Shown here piece by piece: positions 1 through 5,163 of a stretch of 5,163 bases of DNA. Source of the stretch: an uncultured Bacilli bacterium (GTDB lineage Bacteria > Bacillota_I > Bacilli_A > RF39 > UBA660); the NCBI GenBank assembly GCA_948543905.1, contig CAOVIS010000057.1:1-5163 (forward strand), read 5' to 3'. The notes below the pieces were generated by a model. That model was not told the DNA's origin. It worked only from the letters and a program-made list of their open reading frames with translations, and did not search any database. Within the stretch, counting starts at the first letter, position 1. Each line of letters opens with the position of its first letter. A program made the translations under genes and the position numbers.

Positions 1-292
1 CTTGTAAGAGGGTTTTGTATCTTTAACAACCAATTCTTACACATCATCCATCAATCCTTTCAAATCACAAAGTTTTAAAGCGTTTTCAAGCTATTGTTGG
101 AGTTATTCCAAATAGACTAAGGCAAAACACTATCAAAACCAGTTTAACCCAAATTAAGCACGTTTTAAGAATAACTCAATTCGAGTGAACAAGCTGCTCA
201 GAATCTTGATCACTCAAATCAGTCTTTAAATAAAATAATTTCTCTATATCTGCATATATGAATCTTGTTTCTTCATACGTCGATACTATCTT
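1..292 (-). pseudogene. Possible decayed transposase C-terminal remnant (IS4/IS1634-like), partial
   Basis: On the minus strand a 38-codon open stretch (292 down to a TGA at 176-178) reads in part IYADIEKLFYLKTDLS. This recalls the 'IY..RW.IE.SFR..KTDL' block around the catalytic Glu of IS4/IS1634-type DDE transposases. After the stop, another minus-strand frame gives short pieces such as CFALVYLE, then LENALKLCDLKGLMDDV (90 to 40), interrupted by stops. In that family a hydrophobic 'CFIALVIYRLLE' block follows at about this distance. No start, no intact frame and no terminal inverted repeats are visible, and the fragment continues off the left edge. The resemblance is judged by eye and is weak. 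It could equally be ordinary intergenic DNA. Confidence 0.25.
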
Positions 293-350
293 CTAAATAG
301 TTTTATGTCTATTTAGTTAATCAATGCCATTCTATTACTCATACTCTATA

Positions 351-432
351 TAAATTACCTGTAAAACATTGATTCTTTTGTCCTTTTAATTTAAATTAAT
401 ACCTGTAAAAATAATTGAATACCTGTTAATAA
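351..432. repeat. Three ACCTGT-centred direct repeats
   Basis: ACCTGT followed by A/T-A-A occurs at 357-362, 401-406 and 421-426. The first two share a longer context: TAAATTACCTGTAAAA at 351-366, and TAAATTAATACCTGTAAAA at 393-410, which differs by a 2-3 base insertion. Spacings are 44 and 20 bases, so this is not a regular iteron or CRISPR array. The repeats could be remnants of a duplicated sequence or weak protein-binding sites. No function is implied by the sequence alone. Confidence 0.4.
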
Positions 433-504
433 ATCTTTCTTTAAAAATAAATGTTTGTTTAAATTTGAATTTGAATTATTACTATCTTTAGTACTATTAT
501 TATA

Positions 505-556
505 AGTGCGTTTAACGAGGGATAATGTGCTTTCCTATAAGCACGCACAATCTCGT
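505..556 (+). other. GC-richer foldable segment with alternative hairpins
   Basis: Inside a very AT-rich stretch, GTGCTT (527-532) pairs with AAGCAC (539-544) around a 6-base loop, enclosed by ACGAG (515-519) pairing with CTCGT (552-556). A competing pairing of GTGCG (506-510) with CGCAC (544-548) uses some of the same bases, so the two folds exclude each other. A promoter-like pair lies just upstream: TTGAAT at 471-476, an 18-base spacer, then TATTAT at 495-500. No U-tract terminator follows, and no known RNA family is recognised. It may be a small RNA, an RNA leader or chance. Confidence 0.25.
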
Positions 557-907
557 ATCTAAGTTGAAAAATCTGTGCTGCAAATCCGACAATTCATCGA
601 TCGTCATAGTAATATAAAATTAAACTGACGATTATCAGTAAATTATCAAAAAAGAATTATAATTTATCAAACCATATTTAATCACCACACTTTCCAATCG
701 TTCTAGCGGGCTATGATATTATACGAAATTATTCTAGTATCCCATCATTTATTACAAAAAAAATAAAAAATAAAAACATACATTTAATACTATTATTCAA
801 ACAATAATACTATCCATACGCATCAAAAAAAAGTTCCTAGTATTACTTGGGATATAAAAAACAGCGCTAAATACCAACTATTAAAAACACATTTTTACTT
901 AGTCTCA

Positions 908-936
908 TTTATATTATCTTAAAAAAATGATATAAT
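908..936 (+). promoter_or_regulatory. Promoter of the M-S methylase gene (extended -10)
   Basis: A perfect -10 hexamer TATAAT lies at 931-936, preceded by TGA at 928-930 (an extended -10, TGnTATAAT). TTTATA at 908-913, 17 bases upstream, matches the -35 consensus at four of six positions. Transcription would begin near 943, giving a leader of about 25 bases. The -10 sits inside a perfect 5+1+5 palindrome GATATAATATC (929-939), a size that a dimeric repressor could bind, though no such control is shown. Confidence 0.7.
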
Positions 937-956
937 ATCTTTCGACAAATTAAATT

Positions 957-961
957 GGAGG
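957..961 (+). promoter_or_regulatory. Ribosome binding site of the methylase
   Basis: GGAGG lies 7 bases ahead of the ATG at 969 and supports that start over the in-frame ATG at 978. The surrounding 11-mer AATTGGAGGTA (953-963) recurs exactly ahead of the HTH gene on the other strand (4511-4521). Confidence 0.85.
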
Positions 962-968
962 TAACATT

Positions 969-3179
969 ATGGGAAGAATGAAAAGTGTAAAAACAATCAA
1001 TAAGGACTTAAAGGATGCTCTAAAAGGATACAATGATGGTCAGGATATAGCATGTTACGAGAAATATATATACTTAATCTTATTCTATCGTTTTCTTTCT
1101 GAAAATATAGTTAGCTATGTTAAAACTAACTTCGATATAGATTACGCAAAAACAAGTAACGAAGAAGCTGAAGCATATAAAACTCATGTACAAAGTAATA
1201 AAGATTACTTTATATTTCCAGAAGATCTATTTCAAAATATTGTATCAAAAGAACTAAATAGTAGTCGTTTAGATTCTACATTAAATTCAGTGTTTAAGAA
1301 TATCAAGCAATCTTCTAAATATGAAATATGTGAAATCTTTAGAAACATAGATACTGAATCAGAAACCATTGGAATTAGTCAAAATAAAAGAAGTAATATA
1401 TACTCAACTATATTGAAAGCCATATCTGAAATTGATTATGATATTAATAAATCAAACTATGACTTATTTGGCAATATCTTTGAGTTCTTATTAAATAATA
1501 AGGACACGAATAATAATATGAGTCTTAAGAATGGGATATTTTATACTCAACCATCGATAGTTAAATTGTTGAAAAGAATAGCAGACCAATACATTCCTAA
1601 TCCTAGTAATATCTACGATCCTACTTGTGGAAGTGGTTCACTATTAACTGAATATGCAAAATATAATAATACTATACCTTTCTTTGGTAAAGAATTAAAT
1701 GCAATACCAGCAATGCTATGCCGAATGAATATGATAATACATAATGTCAAAGACTTTAATATAACTCAATGTGATACATTACAAACATATGATAAAGAAG
1801 AAAAAGAAAAGTATGACTTAATATTTGCTAACCCACCTTTTGGAATAACTTGGAACAAGACATCATTAAGAAAAGATGATGAAAGGTTTAATAACAAACC
1901 GCTTCCTAATAAAGAGTTAGCAGATTGGGCATTTATATACCATATTATATATACGTTAAATAATAAAGGATTAGCATTAACAATTGATACACCACATATG
2001 TTATCTAGAGGAAATTCTGAAGAAACTGCTGTAAAAAAATATTTAGTCGACAACAATCAAATAGATACTATAATATTACTGCCACGAAAGATGTTTTTAA
2101 GAACTGATACTGGTACATGTCTATTTCTATTTAGAAAGAACAAAACAGATAATAATGTATTATTTATTGACGCTGGTAATATATGTACAAAAAATAGTAA
2201 TCAAATAACTTTTAGTGATGACAACATAGATAACATTCTAGCACTTATATTAAATAGAAAAACTATAGACAATCTATCTTACATAGCAACTCCAGAAGAA
2301 ATAGCAGAACATAATTATTCGTTAAACATTTGCGATTATATAAACTATAATAAAGAGTATTCATTTACAATAACAGAGGATGTATCCCTATCAGATTTCA
2401 TCTATGAAAATGAAGAAGAAAACAATTATAAATTACGCATGAAATACGATGCAAGCATCAAAAAAGTAAATAAATGTATATCTAATATTCTCGAAGAAGT
2501 AAAACAGAATAATGATATTAAAATGTGTCCATTAGATGAAATTGCAGATATAACATATGGTTCTAAAATTAAAGATATGAAAATAGATACTAATGACAGT
2601 TTCCCATACCGCTATATTACAACAAAGGAAATACAAAATGGCTCAGTTATAGAAGATCATCCTATAATGTATACTAAAGAAAATAAAAGCATTCATACAG
2701 AAAGAGTAAGAAAAGAAGATTTGGATGAATTCATTAATAAAGGTAAACTTAAAAAGAATGACATATTGTTTGCAATTTATTCAAAGGGTACTAAAACAGC
2801 AATAGTTCATGAACCTAATTTTATATTCTCTGATGGAGTAATTCGCCTAAGACCTTATACGGATATAGAAAACTATGTATCACCTATATACCTAAGATAT
2901 GTATTGGAATCGGAATATTTTGTAGAAAAAATTAACAAGAGTATTAAAAGATACTATAATAATACCGCTTCACCTACATACTATATTAAACTTGAAGATT
3001 TTAAGCCATTAACAATTCCAGTTATTCCATTAGAAGCACAAAATAAAATTTGTTTATTGTTAGAACTAATGGAGATAAAATATACCGAACTGAAATTAGC
3101 GCTTCAAAGAGAAATGGAGGTATATCAAAATAAGTATTACAATAATACTAAAAAAATATTTAACGATATAACAGAATAA
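969..3179 (+). CDS. Type I restriction-modification methylase-specificity fusion (HsdM-HsdS like), N6-adenine DNA methyltransferase
   Basis: This 736-residue protein is predicted to transfer a methyl group from S-adenosylmethionine to adenine N6 in a DNA target chosen by its own recognition domain. Domains in order: an HsdM-type helical N-terminus (~1-170); a catalytic gamma-class methylase fold (~171-458) with NGIFYTQPSIVKLL at 188-201 (the usual 'FYTP' appears as FYTQ), SAM-binding motif I DPTCGSGSLL at 217-226 and catalytic motif IV NPPF at 288-291; the end-of-M block EEIAEHNYSLNICDYI (443-458); a helical linker (~485-515); one HsdS-like target-recognition domain (~517-690) with KKNDILF at 595-601 and IPLEAQNKI at 686-694; and a C-terminal helix. 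Ordinary HsdM (~500 residues) and HsdS (two recognition domains) are separate proteins, so this is a fusion with half an S subunit that probably dimerises. No nuclease motif and no adjacent HsdR gene are seen. GC is low and ATA codons are abundant. The methylase assignment is firm; target and partner are unknown. Confidence 0.93.
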   Translation: MGRMKSVKTINKDLKDALKGYNDGQDIACYEKYIYLILFYRFLSENIVSYVKTNFDIDYAKTSNEEAEAYKTHVQSNKDYFIFPEDLFQNIVSKELNSSRLDSTLNSVFKNIKQSSKYEICEIFRNIDTESETIGISQNKRSNIYSTILKAISEIDYDINKSNYDLFGNIFEFLLNNKDTNNNMSLKNGIFYTQPSIVKLLKRIADQYIPNPSNIYDPTCGSGSLLTEYAKYNNTIPFFGKELNAIPAMLCRMNMIIHNVKDFNITQCDTLQTYDKEEKEKYDLIFANPPFGITWNKTSLRKDDERFNNKPLPNKELADWAFIYHIIYTLNNKGLALTIDTPHMLSRGNSEETAVKKYLVDNNQIDTIILLPRKMFLRTDTGTCLFLFRKNKTDNNVLFIDAGNICTKNSNQITFSDDNIDNILALILNRKTIDNLSYIATPEEIAEHNYSLNICDYINYNKEYSFTITEDVSLSDFIYENEEENNYKLRMKYDASIKKVNKCISNILEEVKQNNDIKMCPLDEIADITYGSKIKDMKIDTNDSFPYRYITTKEIQNGSVIEDHPIMYTKENKSIHTERVRKEDLDEFINKGKLKKNDILFAIYSKGTKTAIVHEPNFIFSDGVIRLRPYTDIENYVSPIYLRYVLESEYFVEKINKSIKRYYNNTASPTYYIKLEDFKPLTIPVIPLEAQNKICLLLELMEIKYTELKLALQREMEVYQNKYYNNTKKIFNDITE

Positions 3180-3180
3180 T

Positions 3181-3208
3181 AAAGGAAAGAGAGAACCTCT
3201 TTCCTTTT
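3181..3208. terminator. Bidirectional rho-independent terminator between convergent genes
   Basis: AAAGGAAAGAG (3181-3191) is perfectly complementary to CTCTTTCCTTT (3197-3207) around a 5-base loop, giving an 11-bp stem. Reading rightward it ends in CTTTTATATT; reading leftward it ends in CTTTATTATT, so both strands have a U-rich tail. It sits one base after the methylase stop and 8 bases from the ParB-like stop, serving both converging genes. Confidence 0.85.
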
Positions 3209-3215
3209 ATATTGT

Positions 3216-4034
3216 CTATCTACTACTCTTCGTATATGCTTCAATAGCGTTAATTATATACTCTTCAATGTAACGCTTATCTCTTTTAGTTAATTCATAA
3301 GGTAAAGCCTGTTCTATCTTCTCTCTATTAAATGATATTTTCTCGTGTTGATTCCCCTTTTCTTCTGATAATATACTTTCTAGCATGTCAGCGTTTAGTT
3401 GTTTTAACTCACTTAACTTCCTTATTCTTATTGTTTGTGCATGAGAAGGACTTAAATCATCATAAATCATAGTTGAATAAACCAGCATCTGTTCATCCTT
3501 ATTTAAGTAAGACAACTCTACTGCCGGCTTTATACCCATAGTAATATTATGCTTATCATTAAATCTTGCTGTGTTATCAACTATCTTTAATAATTCAGGA
3601 ATCAAATAAGTTAATCTAATGAATCTATATATTTGTGTCTTAGTATCATTAATGCCATTTACCGACTTTGTTCCCTTAGGGAACGAAGTGTCTAATTTCT
3701 TTCCTTGGTGCTTCATAGCATCCATTTTCATCTTATAAGCAAAAGCCCGTTCACTAGGCAATATCTTCTCCCTTTGAAGATTAGAATCAACCGTTAAATC
3801 TTTAACACAAGCATCTACTTCATCTACACCATTAACCTCTAATGCCTTTAATCTTCTATGACCAGACACCATCTCATATTTACTCCCTTTTATTCTAACT
3901 ACTACTGGATTTAGTAAACCATTATCTTTAATACTCTGAGCTAGTTCTCTCAATGAAGTATCTACTTCCACAATAAAGGGATGATCCTTAAAAGACTCTA
4001 TATCAGTAATCTTAATCTTTTTTAACTCACTCAT
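3216..4034 (-). CDS. ParB/RepB/Spo0J-family protein without a ParA partner
   Basis: This 272-residue DNA-binding protein belongs to the ParB family, whose members bind palindromic sites and, in studied cases, use CTP to clamp onto DNA during plasmid or chromosome partition; some act as regulators or nucleases instead. The N-terminal ParB/Srx domain (~5-90) has ELAQSIKDNGLLNPVVVR (30-47), the nucleotide-binding box GHRRLKA (58-64) and NLQREKILPSERA (85-97). A helix-turn-helix region follows, containing TKTQIYRFIRLTYLIPELL (131-149) and PAVELSYL (170-177). The start chosen is the ATG at 4032-4034: TAGGTG lies 6 bases upstream and the ATG overlaps the HTH stop as ATGAGTGA. An in-frame GTG at 4041-4043 lies within that ribosome site and is unlikely. 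No parA or recognised parS is in the window. The type is common on plasmids and integrative elements of Firmicutes, which suggests mobile origin. The partition role is not supported here; family membership is. Confidence 0.88.
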   Translation of the reverse strand: MSELKKIKITDIESFKDHPFIVEVDTSLRELAQSIKDNGLLNPVVVRIKGSKYEMVSGHRRLKALEVNGVDEVDACVKDLTVDSNLQREKILPSERAFAYKMKMDAMKHQGKKLDTSFPKGTKSVNGINDTKTQIYRFIRLTYLIPELLKIVDNTARFNDKHNITMGIKPAVELSYLNKDEQMLVYSTMIYDDLSPSHAQTIRIRKLSELKQLNADMLESILSEEKGNQHEKISFNREKIEQALPYELTKRDKRYIEEYIINAIEAYTKSSR

Positions 4035-4503
4035 CTCTATCACCTAGAGAATAAGTTATCTTCCACTCAATATAATCAGAATATTTAATCTCTCTTCTCT
4101 TTCTCCTCTTCCTTATTTTATCCCACTCACCAATAAACGTATTAAGAATGCTTAGGAATGTTTCATCTCCAGTAGATACTTCGGATAAGTCAAAATGATA
4201 ATTAGGTATCAATTCCTCTAGCCATAATAAAGTATAGATTAAATCTATCGGCTCCTTATAATTATATTGCTTAATTGCCTCATAACTAACATTTAATAAT
4301 TCAGCTATCTTCTTGGTTCTTGATATATTAGGATTTCTATCACCCTTTTCATATCTTGTCATAGTACGTCTTCTATTATCACCAGTAGCTCCTAATAAGC
4401 CAGATATCTCATCCTGTGTTTTAGATCTAAACTGTCTAACAAAAGCAATACGAGAGCCTTGCGATAAATCTCTTAAAATCGGTCTAGAATACATCAATTT
4501 CAT
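4027..4503 (-). CDS. Xre-type helix-turn-helix transcriptional regulator
   Basis: This 158-residue cytoplasmic DNA-binding protein probably represses its own operon and perhaps neighbours. The lambda-Cro/Xre fold covers ~18-75: RIAFVRQFRSKTQDEISGLLG, then a loop rich in Arg (GDNRRRTM), MTRYEKGDRNP (48-58) and KIAELLNVSYEAI (65-77). The 'Q-YE-G-R-P' signature and the longer turn loop match a group common on mobile elements of gut Firmicutes, which share a C-terminal tail of the type seen here (PIDLIYTLLWLEEL, 85-98; EWDKIRKRRKR, 126-136; YIEWK, 144-148). The basic RKRRKRR run at 131-137 may add DNA contacts. The start is the ATG at 4501-4503, with GGAGG nine bases upstream; an ATG at 4525-4527 has no ribosome site and lies upstream of the GGAGG. 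Its stop overlaps the ParB-like start, implying coupled translation. Ligand and target operator are unknown. Confidence 0.85.
   Translation of the reverse strand: MKLMYSRPILRDLSQGSRIAFVRQFRSKTQDEISGLLGATGDNRRRTMTRYEKGDRNPNISRTKKIAELLNVSYEAIKQYNYKEPIDLIYTLLWLEELIPNYHFDLSEVSTGDETFLSILNTFIGEWDKIRKRRKRREIKYSDYIEWKITYSLGDRDE
4041..4046 (-). promoter_or_regulatory. Ribosome binding site deciding the ParB-like start
   Basis: On the minus strand TAGGTG precedes the ATG at 4034 by a 6-base spacer. It lies inside the end of the HTH coding sequence, as expected for coupled translation, and rules against the longer GTG start embedded in it. Confidence 0.7.
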
Positions 4504-4512
4504 TAGTAAATA

Positions 4513-4517
4513 CCTCC
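4513..4517 (-). promoter_or_regulatory. Ribosome binding site deciding the HTH start
   Basis: On the minus strand GGAGG lies nine bases before the ATG at 4503. The upstream ATG at 4527 has only TTTTGATGATATTCTGCG in front of it, with no purine-rich site, so it is unlikely to be used. Confidence 0.8.
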
Positions 4518-4532
4518 AATTCTCCATCGCAG

Positions 4533-4562
4533 AATATCATCAAAAAAGACTAAATCAGTGAA
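4533..4562 (-). promoter_or_regulatory. Possible promoter of the HTH/ParB-like operon
   Basis: Two weak candidates exist on the minus strand. One is TTCACT (4557-4562), an 18-base spacer and GATATT (4533-4538). It lies within and just past the ppdK terminator and would start transcription shortly before the HTH ribosome site. The other is TTAATA (4626-4631), a 17-base spacer and CATAAT (4603-4608), just before the hairpin at 4541-4592; its transcript would have to cross the terminator. Neither is strong, so the operon may be weakly expressed or depend on read-through from ppdK. Confidence 0.3.
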
Positions 4563-4592
4563 TATATGCAATTATATATTCAGATTTAGTCT
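4541..4592 (-). terminator. Rho-independent terminator of ppdK
   Basis: On the minus strand AGACTAAATC (4592-4583) pairs with GATTTAGTCT (4556-4547), enclosing a second perfect 9-bp stem TGAATATAT/ATATATTCA (4582-4574 and 4567-4559) with a 2-base bulge and a 6-base loop. The stem runs directly into a T tract (TTTTTTG, 4547-4541). It lies 66 bases downstream of the ppdK stop in the right orientation. The long, AT-rich palindrome could also act as a protein-binding site ahead of the HTH gene. Confidence 0.8.
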
Positions 4593-4658
4593 CTAATCTT
4601 ATATTATGCTTAACAAATAATTTGGTATTAACTCGACAATCCTAAGTATTATCGGCTA

Positions 4659-5163
4659 TTATAAGTTCCTCCCATTTTTGATAGCGGCTTGCGCTGCGGC
4701 AAGACGAGCAACTGGAACTCTAAAAGGTGAACAAGAAACATAATTAAGCCCGATTTTATCACAAAAAGCAATACTTGCTGGATCACCACCATGTTCTCCA
4801 CATATACCCAATTCAATATCGGCACGAACACTTTTTCCTTTTTCAATAGCCATTTTAATCATACTTCCAACACCAATTTCATCAATTCTTGCAAACGGAT
4901 CACTATCAAACAAACCTTTTTTATAATAATCCTCTAAAAATTTACCAGCATCATCTCTTGAAAAACCATAAATCATTTGGGTTAAATCATTTGATCCGAA
5001 AGAAAAGAATTCAGCATCTTTAGCAATTTCATCGGCAATAATAGTAGCTCTCGGAAGTTCAATCATTGTACCAACTTGATACTTCAAATCAACTCCAGAG
5101 TTTTTTATAATAGCTTCAGCGGTTTCAACAACAATCTCTTTTACATATTTATATTCCTTAATA
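4659..5163 (-). CDS. ppdK: Pyruvate, phosphate dikinase, C-terminal part (5' end beyond window)
   Basis: PPDK interconverts pyruvate, ATP and phosphate with phosphoenolpyruvate, AMP and pyrophosphate in the cytoplasm, a key glycolytic or gluconeogenic step in many anaerobes. About 167 codons of the C-terminal PEP/pyruvate-binding TIM barrel are present out of a family length near 875. The frame is open to the right edge; a TTG at 5085-5087 is internal, since family-like sequence continues upstream of it. Conserved blocks are [10 protein letters not shown] with the metal-ligand Glu (codon 5058-5060), SFGSNDLTQ with the metal-ligand Asp (4986-4988), [17 protein letters not shown] with the catalytic Cys (4800-4802), and [20 protein letters not shown] near the end. 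The C-terminus is of normal length and ends in TAA. GC is visibly higher than in the methylase, consistent with a conserved chromosomal gene. A terminator follows. Confidence 0.97.
   Translation of the reverse strand, partial: IKEYKYVKEIVVETAEAIIKNSGVDLKYQVGTMIELPRATIIADEIAKDAEFFSFGSNDLTQMIYGFSRDDAGKFLEDYYKKGLFDSDPFARIDEIGVGSMIKMAIEKGKSVRADIELGICGEHGGDPASIAFCDKIGLNYVSCSPFRVPVARLAAAQAAIKNGRNL

Larger units (their letters stand above)
1..968. other. Gene-free AT-rich region upstream of the methylase
   Basis: No reading frame of useful length with a plausible start is seen on either strand across this ~970-base stretch. It contains stop-riddled minus-strand fragments (1-292, listed separately), three ACCTGT-type repeats (351-432), a GC-richer foldable segment (505-556), a 7-bp inverted repeat ATCGTCA/TGACGAT (600-606/626-632), a small AT hairpin TATTATT/AATAATA (791-797/803-809), A-rich tracts around 756-775 and 825-832, and finally the methylase promoter. 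This looks like decayed DNA plus a regulatory leader. A small RNA or a very short peptide cannot be excluded. Confidence 0.7.

Noticed and set aside
506..556. GTGCG at 506-510 as the 5' end of a group II intron
   Set aside because: No domain V hairpin or intron-encoded reverse transcriptase is present downstream; the pentamer alone is not evidence.
823..855. Minus-strand terminator-like hairpin followed by a T run
   Set aside because: The stem (CCAAGT/ACTAGG with a mismatch) is weak and there is no minus-strand gene upstream of it to terminate.
1..968. CRISPR array, tRNA or rRNA gene in the left intergenic region
   Set aside because: No regularly spaced repeats, no cloverleaf with a TTC-type arm and no conserved rRNA segments are visible.
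1766..2056. 96-codon open frame on the minus strand inside the methylase
   Set aside because: It lies wholly antisense to the conserved NPPF-containing part of the methylase and shows no family features; it is a shadow frame.
3216..4043. Longer ParB-like coding sequence from the GTG at 4041-4043
   Set aside because: That GTG is part of the ribosome binding site TAGGTG and has no site of its own; the ATG at 4034 has correct spacing and couples to the HTH stop.
4313..4561. 82-codon open frame on the plus strand over the HTH gene
   Set aside because: It is antisense to the Xre domain coding region, with no recognisable product. The HTH reading has a good ribosome site and clear domain signature.
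4649..4846. 65-codon minus-strand frame within the ppdK end
   Set aside because: It overlaps the strongly conserved ppdK frame containing GICGEHGG and is out of phase with it, so it is a shadow.

Overview
The window is AT-rich DNA from a low-GC Gram-positive bacterium (Bacillota, or a Mollicutes/Erysipelotrichia-like relative). This rests on the very high A+T, strong GGAGG ribosome binding sites, a bacterial-type pyruvate phosphate dikinase, and protein families typical of gut Firmicutes. TGG encodes Trp and TGA serves as a stop, so nothing points to a reassigned genetic code. The species cannot be read from the sequence.

Layout. (1) Bases 1-968 hold no intact gene. The first ~300 bases carry broken minus-strand fragments that faintly resemble the C-terminal part of an IS4/IS1634-type transposase. 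After them come short repeats, a locally GC-richer foldable stretch (505-556), and the promoter of the next gene. (2) Bases 969-3179 (+) encode a 736-residue fusion of a type I restriction-modification methylase subunit (HsdM-like) with one HsdS-like target-recognition domain. No HsdR nuclease gene is present in the window. (3) An 11-bp hairpin in the 36-base gap terminates transcription from both sides. (4) Bases 3216-4034 (-) encode a ParB/Spo0J-like protein with no ParA partner. Its start overlaps the end of the next gene by 8 bases. (5) Bases 4027-4503 (-) encode a small Xre-type helix-turn-helix regulator. (6) Bases 4541-4592 form a rho-independent terminator for (7) the 3' end of ppdK (minus strand), which runs off the right edge.

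Reading. ppdK looks like the chromosomal, housekeeping edge. The methylase/ParB-like/HTH trio looks like an accessory cassette beside it: it is lower in GC by hand count, has restriction-modification content and plasmid/ICE-type regulators, and is flanked by a decayed non-coding stretch. The HTH and ParB-like genes are probably one translationally coupled operon converging on the methylase. Whether the three work together (a nuclease-less modification module with its own regulators) or are merely neighbours on an old mobile element cannot be decided from this sequence. The most distinctive points are the M-S fusion without a nuclease, the ParA-less ParB-like protein with an altered central region, and the hairpin lying across the HTH operon's upstream region.
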